This document shows, one piece after another, positions 44,800 through 56,919 of a DNA stretch of 64,000 nt (positions are counted from its first letter, which is position 1; each line of letters begins with the position of its first letter). The DNA comes from Acheta domesticus (taxonomy: Eukaryota > Arthropoda > Insecta > Orthoptera > Gryllidae), in NCBI GenBank assembly GCA_031308135.1, contig JAHLJT010000631.1, forward strand, positions 224,449,654-224,513,653, read 5' to 3'. The notes under the pieces were generated by a model that saw only the letters and a list, made by a program, of their open reading frames with translations, was not told the DNA's origin and made no database searches. The translations under genes were made by a program, and so were the position numbers.

Positions 44800-46780
44800 C
44801 AGATCTCTTCTTCTGTTACCGTTGAACGGATTCTATGCTTCGGGTTACAGAATCGATGCCTCTGAGTCACCTGTAATGAAAACATACTGTATATTTGAAA
44901 CATCTAATGCAGGAACATCACCTAAATTCTCAAGCATCAAGGTGGTACACTATTAAAATTTAGGCCCATAAAATAATGGCATAAATCTCTTAAGGTATCT
45001 GAAATGTACGGAACGATACATGAAGTATCACAATACTAGACGGAAATCCCATTCTATTACAGTAACATAACTCAAAATATTTCACTCACCTTCCCGGCTC
45101 GGAGAAAAACCTGAAGAAACGTTTATTTCCTTTTATGCTGCCGAACAACATTGGCACATCCTTGGGTTCAACATTTAGTCATTTTCATCAGCAATACTTG
45201 ACGTACATCGCCAAACAACGATCAATGTCACAAACAAACACGTTGCTATGAGCATCGGCGTTTCTTCAGCAAGAAATTAAATTCGAGGATGAAATGAATG
45301 GCAGAAGGTTCATAAGCTCGCACTTCTACATGACGAGCAAATTACCGAAGCAGCGTTTGAAATTACGCATGTACCTTAAAAGTAGATGCCGACACATAAA
45401 AACGATGCTAGCGAATCCTCTAGTCCATACTCTCAAAAAGCGAGAGTTTCCCCTCCTGTTGTATATTCCTCCATGATTTTGGTATGTATACGAGTGATAA
45501 AAACTCATAGAAAGTAAATGAGTTCTCATTGCGTCTGCAGGGCTTTAGATATGTGTATTTAGGAATCCAGTCTCCACTTGTTCCAATGGCAATAAGGGTG
45601 ACTTCTGCTTAAACTATACCAGCAATATTTTTATATGCAGTGTAAGACTGTCATATTTGCTGAGTGACTATGTCCGTATTTAAAAATATAAAATTAGAAC
45701 TTACGAGTGTTTTAAATGAACCATATCCCATTTTATCGATCAGGGATCAGGGATATCATTTTAACTATACGAGGGTTAGGGCAGAAGTTATGGCAACTAT
45801 TTTTTTCTAAAAGTAATGTTATTGGATCGCAAAATTTCATTTATATCTTAAAAGAAATGCTGCAGTGGGGTGTGTTTACATCAACAAATAGCTCTGCAAG
45901 TGTGTCTGTTAGCACACAGAGCAACTTGAAATCAGTTGTCCGTCTACCGCCGAGCGAGGTGAATGTAGCATGTTTCCAGCAGCGCTTTTACTCCAAGAGA
46001 CCCATGAAAGGAATGCCCGAGAATGTCACAGGGAATTGATGGAAGCTCATGGAATATTGTCCTTCCATACCGAACATCCACGAGATGCGCAGGAGAGTTT
46101 CTGCAAAGATGCGCAGCTACCAGTGATCAGCAACGCACGTGACGACATGTGAGTGTGCGGATCAATGTGATGTGCGGTATTTGAGCATCTACCTAATCAG
46201 GCCTTTAGAACGGGTATGTAATGCTCTTGGAATTTGTAAAGTCGTATTGTATAAAATGGCTTAGAACATGAAACGAGTACTGGCATTTCAAATATCTTAA
46301 TAAATATGATAAATTTAATTTTTGTGTCTTGATAAATGTCCAAGCACTTAGTTTATACCTTGTTCTTTCATGTGTATATTTGAAATTTTCCCTACTCATA
46401 TTCTCCCAAAAAGAAGTTGCCATGACTTCTGTCCCAAACCTCGTATCTTCAAGGATAATTGTTTTATGTAATTGTACGTTGTAACAATATCCTTCAGCAG
46501 GTTCATTACTTTCGTGTTTCTTCAATTTCCAATGGAGGTATTAAGTTATAGGAGAAAATAAGACCAAATGTTCAGTGACTCAGTTACACACTTGAAATTA
46601 ATCTTTCAGCCAGTCTTTAAGGAATAATATAAAGAAAAGAAAAATATGTATAATTATTAATAAACTTCATGAAAACATAATGCTGATAAACAGAAGAGAG
46701 TATAAGATGTATGGAGATCCAACATGAAAAATATATGTTTCATGGTGAGTATTTTCTTTAATCTATCTTAATTTTTATTT
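44800..46780. other. No recognisable gene upstream of Mpv17
   Basis: No domain-like frame. A TTTATTTTAG acceptor at 46783 marks the 5' edge of the first Mpv17 coding exon, so at least part of this stretch is probably intron. Confidence 0.35.
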
Positions 46781-46783
46781 TAG

Positions 46784-46827
46784 CGTTGGAATGATGAAGT
46801 TTCAGGAGTACATTTGATTCAGAGAAA
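46784..46827 (+). other. 5' untranslated part of the first Mpv17 coding exon
   Basis: A TTTATTTTAG acceptor ends at 46783, and an in-frame TGA lies before the ATG at 46828. The gene therefore probably has at least one upstream untranslated exon. A GTGAGT donor at 46744 would leave an intron of only 40 bp, which is too short to be convincing. Confidence 0.5.
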
Positions 46828-49800
46828 ATGGAAATTCTAAGATGGTTAAAACAAAACTATATCATCTATAATTGTCTACAAGCTGGAGCTGTCATGGGAA
46901 CAGGAGATTTTATTGCGCAGAGATTTGTAGAAAAGAAAGAAGTTTTGGATACAAGACGTCTTGCTACATTTGTTGGGCTGGGTACTTTCTTCGTGGTTAG
47001 TATTGAGATTTTATTAGAAGTAAATAATTGTAATTATTTTTCTTAAACACTAAAAAAATTTGCCTTAAACTTTACTGAATAAGTTATGTTTTTAAAATGT
47101 TCAGTTTAACTTGATGTTATCTGAAAGAAAGAGCAGCTTTTACATGCTGCAGTTAAATATTAATGGATTTTTAATAGTTGACAAATTTGATATGCGTGCT
47201 TTCTTTTTAAACGATATTTCATACATTTCCATACTAATCATAAACTATTAAAAGAGACAAGTTATCAAATACCTCATCTAATACACATACTTACTATTAA
47301 TTTTTCCAAAACACCTTAATGAATTTAAAAATATGTGTATTCATATAGGTTTGTAAAAAATAAACTTTAAATAATATGTTCTGCTTCTTCGTAGGGACCA
47401 TTACAATCAACATGGTTTCCTTTCTTGAATTCAAAAGTTCCTTTTCATTGGCCTCCATTACAACGAGGCCTCGTGAAAATGGTGGTGGACCAGACTACTG
47501 TGGCTCCAACATTGGTAGCCACTGTTATGTCTATTCTTGAATTACGACTTGGAAGTGGAACATTGAGTGGAGTTAAAGAAGAACTGCAGAAAAAATATCC
47601 AACTATTATGTGTAACGGATACAAGGTCATTATATTATCAAATACTGGTACTAGAAAATATACAAGAGTTAATAACATTGACCGTAAAGACGTTCTCGAA
47701 TTATTCGCTTTTAATCAACAACAACCAATTGCATTGAATAAAACATCAGTTTGATTTCGTGAACCGAATTCTTTTGAATACGATAGTACGAGATTCATAC
47801 GTTACAAAAGATTATGCTTATCATCCAGTCTAGGGAAGAGAAGTGAGAGCTGGTAAAAATTGATATTTTGAAGCTAAAAATATACGACAGAGGGAGTTCT
47901 TTAATTGGACTTCCATAAATATACTACGTTATCAAAACAAATCGGACACCATTGATGTGTATTCCAAAGACGCTAGTCACGTTATTAACAGCATTTAAGG
48001 CAAATGTTTACTACGATTCCTTCGTTTACTCATCAAGGTAGACTTTCCGCCAAAGGCGTATTTTCGAATTCGTCCTGAAGCCTGGCTTGTTTAGTGAGTT
48101 GCCCTTGTACTCCTCCGACCCCTTTGATCCCAAGTTATCCGTCGTAATTCTGGTCAACAGCCTGAGTAGATCATTTCATCAAATTTACCTGATTTTCTTC
48201 GAACACAATGCAGTGGTCCTTCCTTCCTTGACAGCTTAATGATTAATCGTAGGTTATACCACAAATGTATGGGAAAATGTATCTGGAATTTTTCCAATTA
48301 ATAAGTGATATTAAATGGAACTATTCCACTCAACACCGGTAGCGTTGAACTACACATTGTATGCACCAATATTGACGGTGTTGCACCCCCTCCAAATTAT
48401 CTGTTTCCTTACCATCACATCCCTGCTGGCTAATCCCGAGGTGCGACAACAGGAAGGCCTGTCGTGTGATTTTGCGGCGCGAAAACAATGTAATTAATAT
48501 TTGGCGCATTCTGAAACGTTTTTGAGGTAATTTCATTCGTGGGTTAGTCTTATTAAATGCCACATGCGCATTGCAAATTTCCGGAAAAAATCCCTCGCCG
48601 CTAATGACTCGGAAATTTCCAATGCACATGTGTTGTTGCCCATGACTCTTTCACGAAGAACATTACCTTCGAAAGAATTTCAGAATTCACCAAATTTTAA
48701 TTTTTTTAATTAAACTTATGTTATCATTACACACATCCTCTTGTAACCGATGTGTTGCAGCTTATGTTTGACCAGTCACGAGAAATGGTAAGAAAAATAG
48801 GATTGCAAAAGTGATATTTTTGTAGGTACACTGTTCTGATTGGGCACATCATAGATATAGTCAAATGCCATTCATGTTAATTCAATGAGTTTAATGATAA
48901 TGTAAATTCAGGGAAGCATCCAATCAAAAGCGATGCAATAGCATGGAAAGTATTGCATGCTATTGAGATAAAAACCGCGGATATTGAGATAAAAACCTAT
49001 TTTTTCCTGAGTACCTTGTACTAAATAAAGTTTTATATATACATTTTAGGATTATTTAAAATAAATTCCGTCAATTTTATAGCACCTAAAATAGCATATT
49101 TCAACATTAATTCTTATTTGTGCCTAGTTTGATTTTAAAATGAAACTAATTTGCCTAATTTCTTTTGTCTGTGGCTTTTTGGTGTCTGTGGCTGATAACT
49201 ATTTCAAGTTCAAAAGAATGTATTATTTTGGCGTTTTGAGAGTGTTTGATGTTCGTGCTAAGTACATTATAATACAATGAAAGTATTAAGTACCTAATAA
49301 TACCGAGAATGTTTATATTAAGTTAAATTATTCTAAAATAAATAATTCTTTGTGTGCTGTCCAGCAATTCTTCCTTGCGGGAAGGGAATGCATTGGCAGA
49401 CTCATTCCGCGCACTACAACCAGGAAGTGGGGTCAACCCGCGTTGACAAGCAGAGCCGAACGGCACGGCGCAACGCCCACGAATCCCTTGTAATAATCTC
49501 CGTTTCCGGTGATATATTAGAAGTAGGTCCGATCAACTTTCAAGAGAATTAAAACATCACTGATATTTCGAGGAAGCACCACATATAAGACTTGCAGACG
49601 GAAGTTTGGATCGTATTCGCCCTTGGTCTATTATGAGATAAATTCTACCAGTGCTACTAGCGACCAGAATTGTCGCGAGAGCTGATACCTAAAATTATAA
49701 AATATTTGCATTCAGAGCAAAAACAAGAAACACAAGTTGCGAGAAAGAGAATTAAGAAGACGTGGACTTTGTCCGAGGAATTTAACCCGCAGAGCATCCA

Positions 49801-52800
49801 GAGAATGTGAACAGTAAGAAAATAGTAGAAGGGAGATTTATGTATTTATTTATTTATTTGGTCAAAAACAGTAAAAACTGTATATAACGTGTGGGGAAAG
49901 AGATTATCTGGGTACATTTTCTTGAGGCACAGAATAAAAAAAACAACATTTCAAAAACTAGTAAAAAGAATTTAGAAAATAATAATTATTTTAGAAAAAT
50001 TAAAATTTGAAAAAATGTTTGTTCCCGAGTTATAGAAAATCAATTTCAACGGTGAATGAACTGATTTGATTTTTCTGCGTTGCTAACAAAATAGTAATGA
50101 ACATCAATTCTACTCCTACCATTACAAGCAAAAGGAGTGCTCAACAAAACGTGCGTACAGTGAAGCTACATGTACGTCCAGAAGCAAAACAAGAGGCCAT
50201 CTCAGCATTTGCTCAATGGATCAGGGAAACTGGACAAAAACCTATTCGAGATGGGGGTCATAGACTCGGAAGCTGAAGAACATAACTTATTACAGGCGTA
50301 TTAAATATTATTTAAAAATGTATACAATACAAACGTAAACTAATTCATTATATATCATTGTTTTGTTAAAATAAACATTTTGTTGACGATAAGTATAGTC
50401 TCTAGTTTTATAGAAACAGTTTTCCAGCAGAAAAGATTTTACTTTTAACTTAAATTTGTGTACCGACTTTAATTGTTTAATGTCATCTGGCAATGCGTTG
50501 TGAAGTAACGCACCGTAAACTGGGGTGAATAGGGACAGATTTCATGGTTTTTTAATAATAAAATTAGTAATACAAAATGTCATAAATAGTTTAATCATGA
50601 AAGTGAAAGAAGGTTTAATCACTTATCTTTGGAACCTAATATCATTAAGATAGCATTACATAATGACCCGTAATTGTTGATTAAAAAGTGTTCCTATTCA
50701 CCCCAAGGATGGGGTCAATAGTGACATTAATAGAAGTTCAAAATCCTATTCTATGTGACACTGGGGTCAATAGGAAACAAGATTACTTTAAAATAAACAT
50801 TAAATACATAAAAACAAAAGCATCCAATGCATTTCCCACACTTAAACCTATATCTTCCTCATCTTACTATTGGAACCCCATCTACAACGTGTTTCAATGC
50901 TTCAAAATATGTTAAATGTCCTGTAGAGTGACTTTAGCTCTTCTCTGTGTCAGATTTTGATAAATGCAAGAGTAATTTTATCCTTATGCTTGTTTCTGAA
51001 AGACAGAGCCCAATCTGTCCACGGAAGATTGTTCTTGAACTGCTTCATTACTTTCCCTTCCCTATCTAAATGATATTAAACAAAACTTCGCAAATCAAAG
51101 GTACTCATTGGTTAACCCCATCTTCCACAACTTATAACACTATCCACATCTTGTTCTCACTAGATTCTCAAGAGCTGTTTGGATTCCTTTCATTTTTTCT
51201 GTTCACGAGTTGGGCAGGAGACATTTTACTGTACTGCTACAATGCAGATTTAGGTATTTGAATCGTTTCTGCAGCAGCTCGAAGTGACATCCCTTTCCTA
51301 ATTGCTTGCAGTGCATTTTCTAGATCCTCTTGGGCAATGTGCTTATGGCAACTACCTCTGGCATTACTCTCATACTTTCTAATCATAGTGTCCCTATTCA
51401 CCCCTAAATGTCAAAAACTAGTGGTGCTTCCAACTCACATCCTTTCTCGCTCTGCTTCTATATGGTCCTTAATGCTATTCCACTACTTCATAAACCAGCA
51501 GAAGTGTATTCTACCAGCAAACGTTTTCCGTACCAAGACCCGATACTCAAAATTAAAGAACCTGCACTTATACCACTACGCTACACTATCATTGCATGGG
51601 TCGAACAGAGCCATTAAAGAATCGAACCGACCTATAAAATGGTAAATGCATGATAAAAGAACAATTGATACAATGGTACATACGCTTTACAAATCCAAGA
51701 AGAGACGTAAAAAATTGTTAAAAGCTAAAAATTTGAACAAATATATACAGACACTTCCAGTACAGTTATCGTAATTAACAATATTTGTTATTCAAATTAT
51801 TTCACATGGTTTGAAATAAAGTTTACAGAATTCTCTATTATTTCCTATGACAACAGAGAATTCTGACAAATAATATTCCGCGACCAGGACACGAACCGCC
51901 GAAGCTTCCCTCGGAAGACCTGTTCCAATCCTCGCTGATTAACATCTGCGATCACAATGGATAGACATTAAATACACTTAAAAAATAGTAATAGAGAATG
52001 GTGGTTTAAGTTTTCTCGCATTAGAAAACGAAAATATCCAGAGTATGTGAAAAAATCTCCTTTACGCGCTCAGGGAAGGTATCTGGGAACATCAATCATA
52101 ACAGAAAAACAAAATCAATTAAAAGATTAGAAAATTAAGATCTCCGATAAAGTCTCTGACATTTTATAGCACCAGTATTTTTTTTAAATTTTTGTAACAG
52201 ATTTTATCCACATTTTCGTTACCAGAACCATTCTATAAGAGTTTTTTCTTGTGCAAATTCCCCGATTTCCGGCGCACAATTACATAACGTTTTCTTCTTA
52301 CGAAGTATTCATAAGGCGAATTTTTTTTATTTTTTTCAATAATTCATGTAAAGCATGTAGGTGTAAAACATGTGGTGCCATTCTGTAGCACCACTAGTTT
52401 ATTTATATATTTACCATCCCTTATTACACACGTGCAGAAAATTTAAAGAAAAAATTTGGAGCGGTTTTTGAGAAAATGTTTTTGTGAATTTGAATCGCAA
52501 TTTACGCAAAAACTACTCGTTTTCCCAAAAAATGGTACATGACCTTATTTGAAGTGCTAATTTTGTACAACCGACTTTGTCTGAGGCAAAAATCTCTATC
52601 TTCAATTTTGCAGTTTTTAAACAGTTGTTTGCAATTTTCGAAAAATTGGGCCTATCAACGGATATGATACTCATGGCGTTCTCTTAAACGTTCTTCGCAC
52701 TATTCAACAACAAAATATAATCAAAAAATTTGGAGCCATTTCCTTTTAACTTTGAAAATCTCAAAATGGGCTTCATGTAAAGTACCCTCAAATACTAAAA

Positions 52801-55800
52801 TATCGGTTTCAAATTCCAGAGGCCTTGAGACGAGTAAAAACGATCGGGGAATATTAATTTTGAAGAAATCTGCAGATCGGTTTAGGCGCCAGCGTTGACC
52901 ACAGACGGACAGACAGACAGTCGAACAAACGGACAGACGGACGTTTTGCCGTCAATCGATTTTGCAGTATCAAGAAGCAACAAATCATGGATTTTGACTA
53001 CACCACGATATAGAGGATTTTTTTCTCAATTTAGCAACAGGTTTTATCCACTTTTTCGTTACCACACCCCTGCTATAAGAGTTTTCTGGGGAAAATTCTC
53101 CGTTTTCCGGCGAACGATTACATAACTTTCTCTTCTTATTAAGTATTCGTAAGGCGAGAAAGTAAAAAGTGACAGTGTGAGAGAAAATATCAACAGTTTA
53201 TTTTAAAATTAATCTTAAAACTTAAAAATGCATGCTTATAACTTTGAAATAGAACCACTATTTACCCTGAAATATTTTTAAAATATTTCACCAACGCATC
53301 TTGCGTGTAAAGAGTAAGTTTTGCCGGGAACACTACATTAGTAACAACAACACCTAATCAATTTCAGCAATGTTGCCAATCACTGAAATGATTCCAAAAA
53401 TAATACACACAACTGTAGACAACTACAATTTCATACGTATTTTATGCACCCAATGGCATCAAAAACACTTTAATTAGCGTCATCTCAGTGAGAGATGTGA
53501 GTTTTTTCTGCACTACTGTCCCTATTCACCTCGGTTTACGGTACATGTATTGTATGTTGATTTCTTGTACTGAGCTGTTGATACTGACACTTGATGCACG
53601 TGATTTCTACGGCGTGTGTTGTAATTATAAATATTGTTCCCTCCATTAAGTAGGTCATTTTTGACAAATATTATAGATTCGTAAATAAATAGACAAGACA
53701 ATGGTAAGATTCCAAACTCAATGAAAAGAGGCATGCAGGGATCACATGGAAGGCATTTTTTCATTATTCGAGTAATTTTCTTTTGCTATCTGAAGGTCTG
53801 AATACTACAGGATGAGCTTCCCCAGAATATTACGCCATATCTCAGGAGGGAATGTACATTTGCAAAATAAACGCGACGAGCTGCATGAAAACTGACAGAA
53901 TTTGAAAGAATTCTGAATGCGTAACATAATGAACTTAATTTAGTGTTTAATTCTGTTATATGTACATTCCATTTGAGGTTTGATTGAATTGAAAGACCTA
54001 AAAATTTTGTGACCTCAACATCAGCTAATGGCATATTGTTCATTTTCAATGGAACATGCGATTTGAAATGCAAAGATGCATTAAAACAATTTTTCTTTCG
54101 TTTACAATTAATTTGTTATTATTAAACCAATTTGAAACTTCTGAAATCCTACTATTTACTGCTTCTTTTTTGCAAAGAACATTCATGTCATCGGCAAACA
54201 TAACCGTTCTTCCATTTTTAATAGACGAGGGCATATCGTTTACATATAATAGAAAGAGGATAGGCCCTAAGATCGAACCTTGCGGGACCCCTTCCTCAAT
54301 TGGCAAAGAATTGGAAACATAAGTATGTAATATCCTTTCCTGCCAGTATGGTATTTCTACTCTTTGAGTCCGATGTTTAAGGTACAAAGTTATCCAATCT
54401 AGAGCAATACCACGAATTCCATACGAAGGTAATTTTGAGAGAAAGATGTTATGGTCTATAACGTCAAAAGCTTTCGAAAGATCTAAGAATATTCCAATGG
54501 GTAATTCATTTTTGCCTATTGATGAAGCAACATCTTTGAGAAAAGGAAAAATGGCAGTTTTCGTAGATTTTGATTTTCTAAAACCGTGTTGTGAGTCTGA
54601 AAACGCTTTGTTTTTCCTAAGAAAAGTTTCCTTTTGTGAGTAGAAAAACCTCTCTAATATTTTTGATAAAACTGACAAAAGAGAATTTGGCCGGTAATTT
54701 TGAATTTCATTTTTGTTCCCTTTTTTAAAAAGTGGCTTAATTTTTGCTGTTTTGAAAATATCTGGAAAGCATCACATTCATTGTTTGTAAAGATTGTGAA
54801 AAACATTATTACTGAACTATACATTTTCAAATAAATATTCACCATATATTAAAGTTTATGCACATATTTTTCATTTTATGAAAAAATGCTTTAATGCATT
54901 GATGGATTTTGTAAATTTGTGTTAATAATTTTAAATAACAAATTACTCGATAAATAAGGTTAAGTTATGAGTCACATAAATACCGAATTATATTTTTTTA
55001 TAATGTTAGAAGACATTTAGCCAACAAAATTTTCCCAGCGGTCTGTTTTCTCCCGGGCGACCAGTTACGTTCGTATGCCAGATGTGACCTCCCCAAATTG
55101 AAGAAACCCCTGTCGGTCTGGCTCGAGTCGAAGGTTTGAGATTTTGAAAAAGATTCTGTAAAATTTGGGGGTACTTTGCATGGAGATACCCAGACATTTT
55201 CAAAATTCTCGAAAACGGCTCCAAATTTTTTCTTAAAATTTCTTGAAAGAATAGAGTACAATACACGTATTAAGGTGGCATAGGTCCGAATTTCTCGGTT
55301 TACTCTAGATTTTTGTTAATTGCAAAAAAATCGGATTTTTTCGGCTTCTTCCGACAACTACAAAATTAAAGATAGAGATTTGTCCTTGAAATAAAATTTG
55401 TTCTCCATAGTGAGTTCTTTCTTTAGTTAATTCTCTAATGTTAGTAGTTTTCGCGCAACATTGCTTGCAATATGTGCAATTTAAAAAAATGACAAAAACA
55501 AGATTTTCTCGAAAACGGCTCCAAATTTTTCCTTTAAACTTTTTGTAAGGATAGTGCCTAATGTACTCCATAAAATGGCATAAACGCCATATTGCTTTAT
55601 TCTGTTTTTCACAAATTACAAGAATATAATTTTTTTTAGTTGGTCTCCCACGTCGTTAATATTTACTTTAGCGGTGATTTGTTCTCATTACTATATTTAC
55701 AAGTACATGTGATTTAAATAATATCAAGTAAAGTTTTTCGAGAACTCAACCATTTTTTGTGAAAACTAGCTCAAATTCTGCATTTTCAGAAACTCTTAAA

Positions 55801-56751
55801 AGCCATTTTCTCATAAATGGCTCCAAATTTGTTTTTCAAACTTTTGGAGCGGATAGTGCTAATTGCACACTTTAATAAGACATAAAGTTCATTTTGGGGT
55901 ATTTTTTTTCCAAAAATTACACAAATGTACTTTTTTTTAAAGATCTCTCTCATCTTTATTATGCACATTACCAGCAATTTGTAAACATTATTATATTTGT
56001 TAGTGTAAGTGCTTATGAAGTTTTTTGAAAACTCAAACATTTTTTGTGAAACAGAGCTTCAAAATTCGCATTTTTTAGAAGCGCTTAAATGCCATTTTCT
56101 TAAAAACAGCTACATTTTTTAAAATTGCTAGCTTTTAGGACGAGTGTTTTGTGTTCTTTAATATTTTAAAATTAATATTTCCGTTCTATCATTAGGAAAC
56201 CGAAAAATTAAGAAAATGTCAAAAACATGTAGTTTGGGCGGTACGGGCTATTTAAAGTATTTTGAGTACTTCTTTTTTAAATACACCTATTTAATGCATT
56301 TAAATACATCTCTAAAATAGATGTCTAAAATCTCAAAACTAAAGTTTTTCAAATACATAATGTATTTAAAATGCATATTTCAAATACAAGTATTTAAATA
56401 CAGCCCAAGTCTGAACATAAGGACATTCCCATATTTATTCATTATATTCATGCGAATAAACATGGAAGTGTAGACTGCAATAAAATAAATTGAAATTATT
56501 GTTTTATAATTTACATCAATAATGCGTACATATCCAATAACTTTATTTTCAATACTGCAATTGTTTTAATACTCCAAATTTTTCAGGTATGGCCCGCCGT
56601 CCAGACTCTAAATTTTACTTTCACACCTGTGCAATATCAACCCCTCGTGACCCAACTCGTGGGAGTTGCATGGAATGCATATTTATCTACAGCAAAAAAT
56701 AGAGATTGGGTAAATAATGACGGAGGTAACAAGGAACGTAAGAATGATTAA
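46828..56751 (+). CDS. Mpv17: Mpv17 family inner-membrane protein, three coding exons
   Basis: Exons: 46828-46995 (56 codons), 47395-47625 (77) and 56587-56751 (54 plus stop TAA), all joined in phase 0. Donors are GTG|GTTAGT and AAG|GTCATT; acceptors are TTCGTAG|GGA and TTTCAG|GTA. The 187-residue product has the family pattern: LQAGAVMGTGDFIAQRFVEK near the start (GD..Q motif), VGPLQSTWFPFL (GP..W.FL) at the first junction, and DQTTVAPTLVATVM. The C-terminal signature is YKVWPAVQTLNFTFTP, then VGVAWNAYLS. The order and the VEK/LQKKYP blocks match Mpv17 proper better than I would expect of PXMP2. Family role: a four-helix mitochondrial inner-membrane channel-like protein needed for mtDNA maintenance. 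An in-frame TGA shortly before the ATG supports this start. All reading is intact. Confidence 0.9.
46996..47394 (+). other. Mpv17 intron 1
   Basis: A 399-bp AT-rich intron with a GT start and TTCTGCTTCTTCGTAG end. No repeat recognised inside. Confidence 0.85.
49840..50265 (+). repeat. Dispersed repeat Y, + strand copy
   Basis: Matches the reverse complement of 16790-17185. It starts with TATTTATTTATTTATTTGG, then GTCAAAAACAGTAAAAACTG, and ends after a block encoding TSRSKTRGHLSICSMDQG. Lies in Mpv17 intron 2. Confidence 0.65.
50300..50512 (-). pseudogene. 3' end of the intronic LINE, beyond the pogo insertion
   Basis: On - this reads LLHNALPDDIKQLKSVHKFK then LKVKSFLLENCFY, the usual C-terminus of this LINE type. 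It continues the protein interrupted at 53542. If a TA is counted once as target, the frame is kept across the pogo insertion. Confidence 0.7.
50955..51386 (-). pseudogene. Pogo transposase N-terminus, broken
   Basis: From the ATG at 51386 the - strand reads MIRKYESNARGSCHK, then IAQEDLENALQAIRKG, MSLRAAAETIQIPKSAL and a stop. This is the CENP-B/psq-type helix-turn-helix at the start of pogo and Tigger transposases. After more stops, QFKNNLPWTDWALSFRNKHK near 51000 matches the next conserved block. The DDE catalytic domain was not found, so it is a relic. Confidence 0.7.
52166..53168 (+). repeat. Family X repeats (copy D, two tails)
   Basis: Two versions of the same terminal block lie at 52190-52320 and 53030-53165 (AGGTTTTATCCACTTTTTCG ... 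TTACATAACTTTCTCTTC ... GGCGAGAAAGT). Between them are the GACGGACAGACAGACAG tract (about 52905) and two unit lines about 290 bp apart (52455 and 52720). An inverted start motif (CTGTAGCACCACTAG) lies at 52385. At least two copies are joined. Confidence 0.6.
53543..54775 (-). pseudogene. Intronic LINE: reverse transcriptase and C-terminal region
   Basis: On - the frame runs FKTAKIKPLFKKGNKNEIQN then YRPNSLLSVLSKILE, then DSQHGFRKSKST and GIFLDLSKAFDVIDHNI. It continues with GVPQGSILGPILFLLYVND and FADDMNVL, the catalytic pair, then VSNWFNNNKLIVNERK. A small shift follows near 54060 and reading continues with VEVTKFLGLSIQSNLKWNVHI and LRYGVIFWG. Then comes PLFIEFGILPLSCLFIYESI and YNTRRRNHVHQ to the pogo insertion. 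It is 5'-truncated at about 54775. The clade is CR1- or RTE-like; I cannot decide from sequence alone. It lies antisense to Mpv17. Confidence 0.8.
55005..56265 (-). repeat. Family X repeat (copy E)
   Basis: Four reversed unit lines ('ctccaaattttt' or 'ctacatttttt' after 'tctcgaaaacgg', 'ttctcataaatgg' or 'cttaaaaacag') lie at about 55205, 55510, 55815 and 56105, so the period is again about 300 bp. The two overlapping open frames at 54998-55266 are artefacts. It lies in Mpv17 intron 2, ending about 320 bp before exon 3. Confidence 0.65.
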
Positions 56752-56819
56752 TATGTAAATTACTAATATAATTTTTAAATGTTGAAAAAGTATTTTATAA
56801 TTTATTGTATTTTAATTAC

Positions 56820-56825
56820 AATAAA
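56820..56825 (+). terminator. Candidate polyadenylation signal of Mpv17
   Basis: AATAAA about 70 bp after the stop codon, followed by GGTC and a T/G-containing stretch. Plausible position for a short insect 3' UTR. Confidence 0.5.
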
Positions 56826-56877
56826 GGTCAATGTACAAATGTGGCTGGTCTTTGGCCCCTTAGCCAGGTGAACGCCG

Positions 56878-56915
56878 GGGAGAGAGAGAGAGAGAGGGAG
56901 AGAGAGAGAGAGAGA
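56878..56915. repeat. (AG)n microsatellite
   Basis: About 18 AG units with one interruption. Confidence 0.9.
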
Positions 56916-56919
56916 ATAT

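Larger units (their letters stand above)
50513..53541 (-). mobile_element. Pogo-type DNA transposon, decayed, inside the intronic LINE
   Basis: The 3.03-kb element has inverted ends CCGTAAACTGGGGTGAATAG (left) and the reverse complement of CCGTAAACCGAGGTGAATAG (right). The right flank is TA and the left CA, consistent with a TA duplication with one change. The interior holds a transposase relic on - (51386 to about 50955) and family X repeats (52166-53168). GGGGTCAATAG motifs recur near the left end. Confidence 0.75.
47626..56586 (+). other. Mpv17 intron 2, nearly 9 kb, filled with nested repeats
   Basis: It begins GTCATT and ends TTTCAG. The part 47760-49840 shows nothing recognisable. Beyond it lie dispersed repeat Y, an antisense LINE split by a pogo element that itself holds family X repeats, and another family X copy. 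The retention of clean splice sites across such an intron argues that the gene is still expressed. Confidence 0.8.

Noticed and set aside
46744..46783. A 40-bp intron just before the Mpv17 start exon (GTGAGT...TTTTAG)
   Set aside because: Shorter than functional insect introns. The acceptor may be real but is probably paired with a distant donor.
51237..51386. A helix-turn-helix protein that might be a host transcription factor
   Set aside because: It lies inside a unit with inverted ends and TA flank, has stops, and matches the pogo transposase N-terminus.
51870..51930. A B-box-like GGTTCGTGTCC on the - strand
   Set aside because: No A box, no tRNA fold and no clear SINE tail, so there is too little to call.
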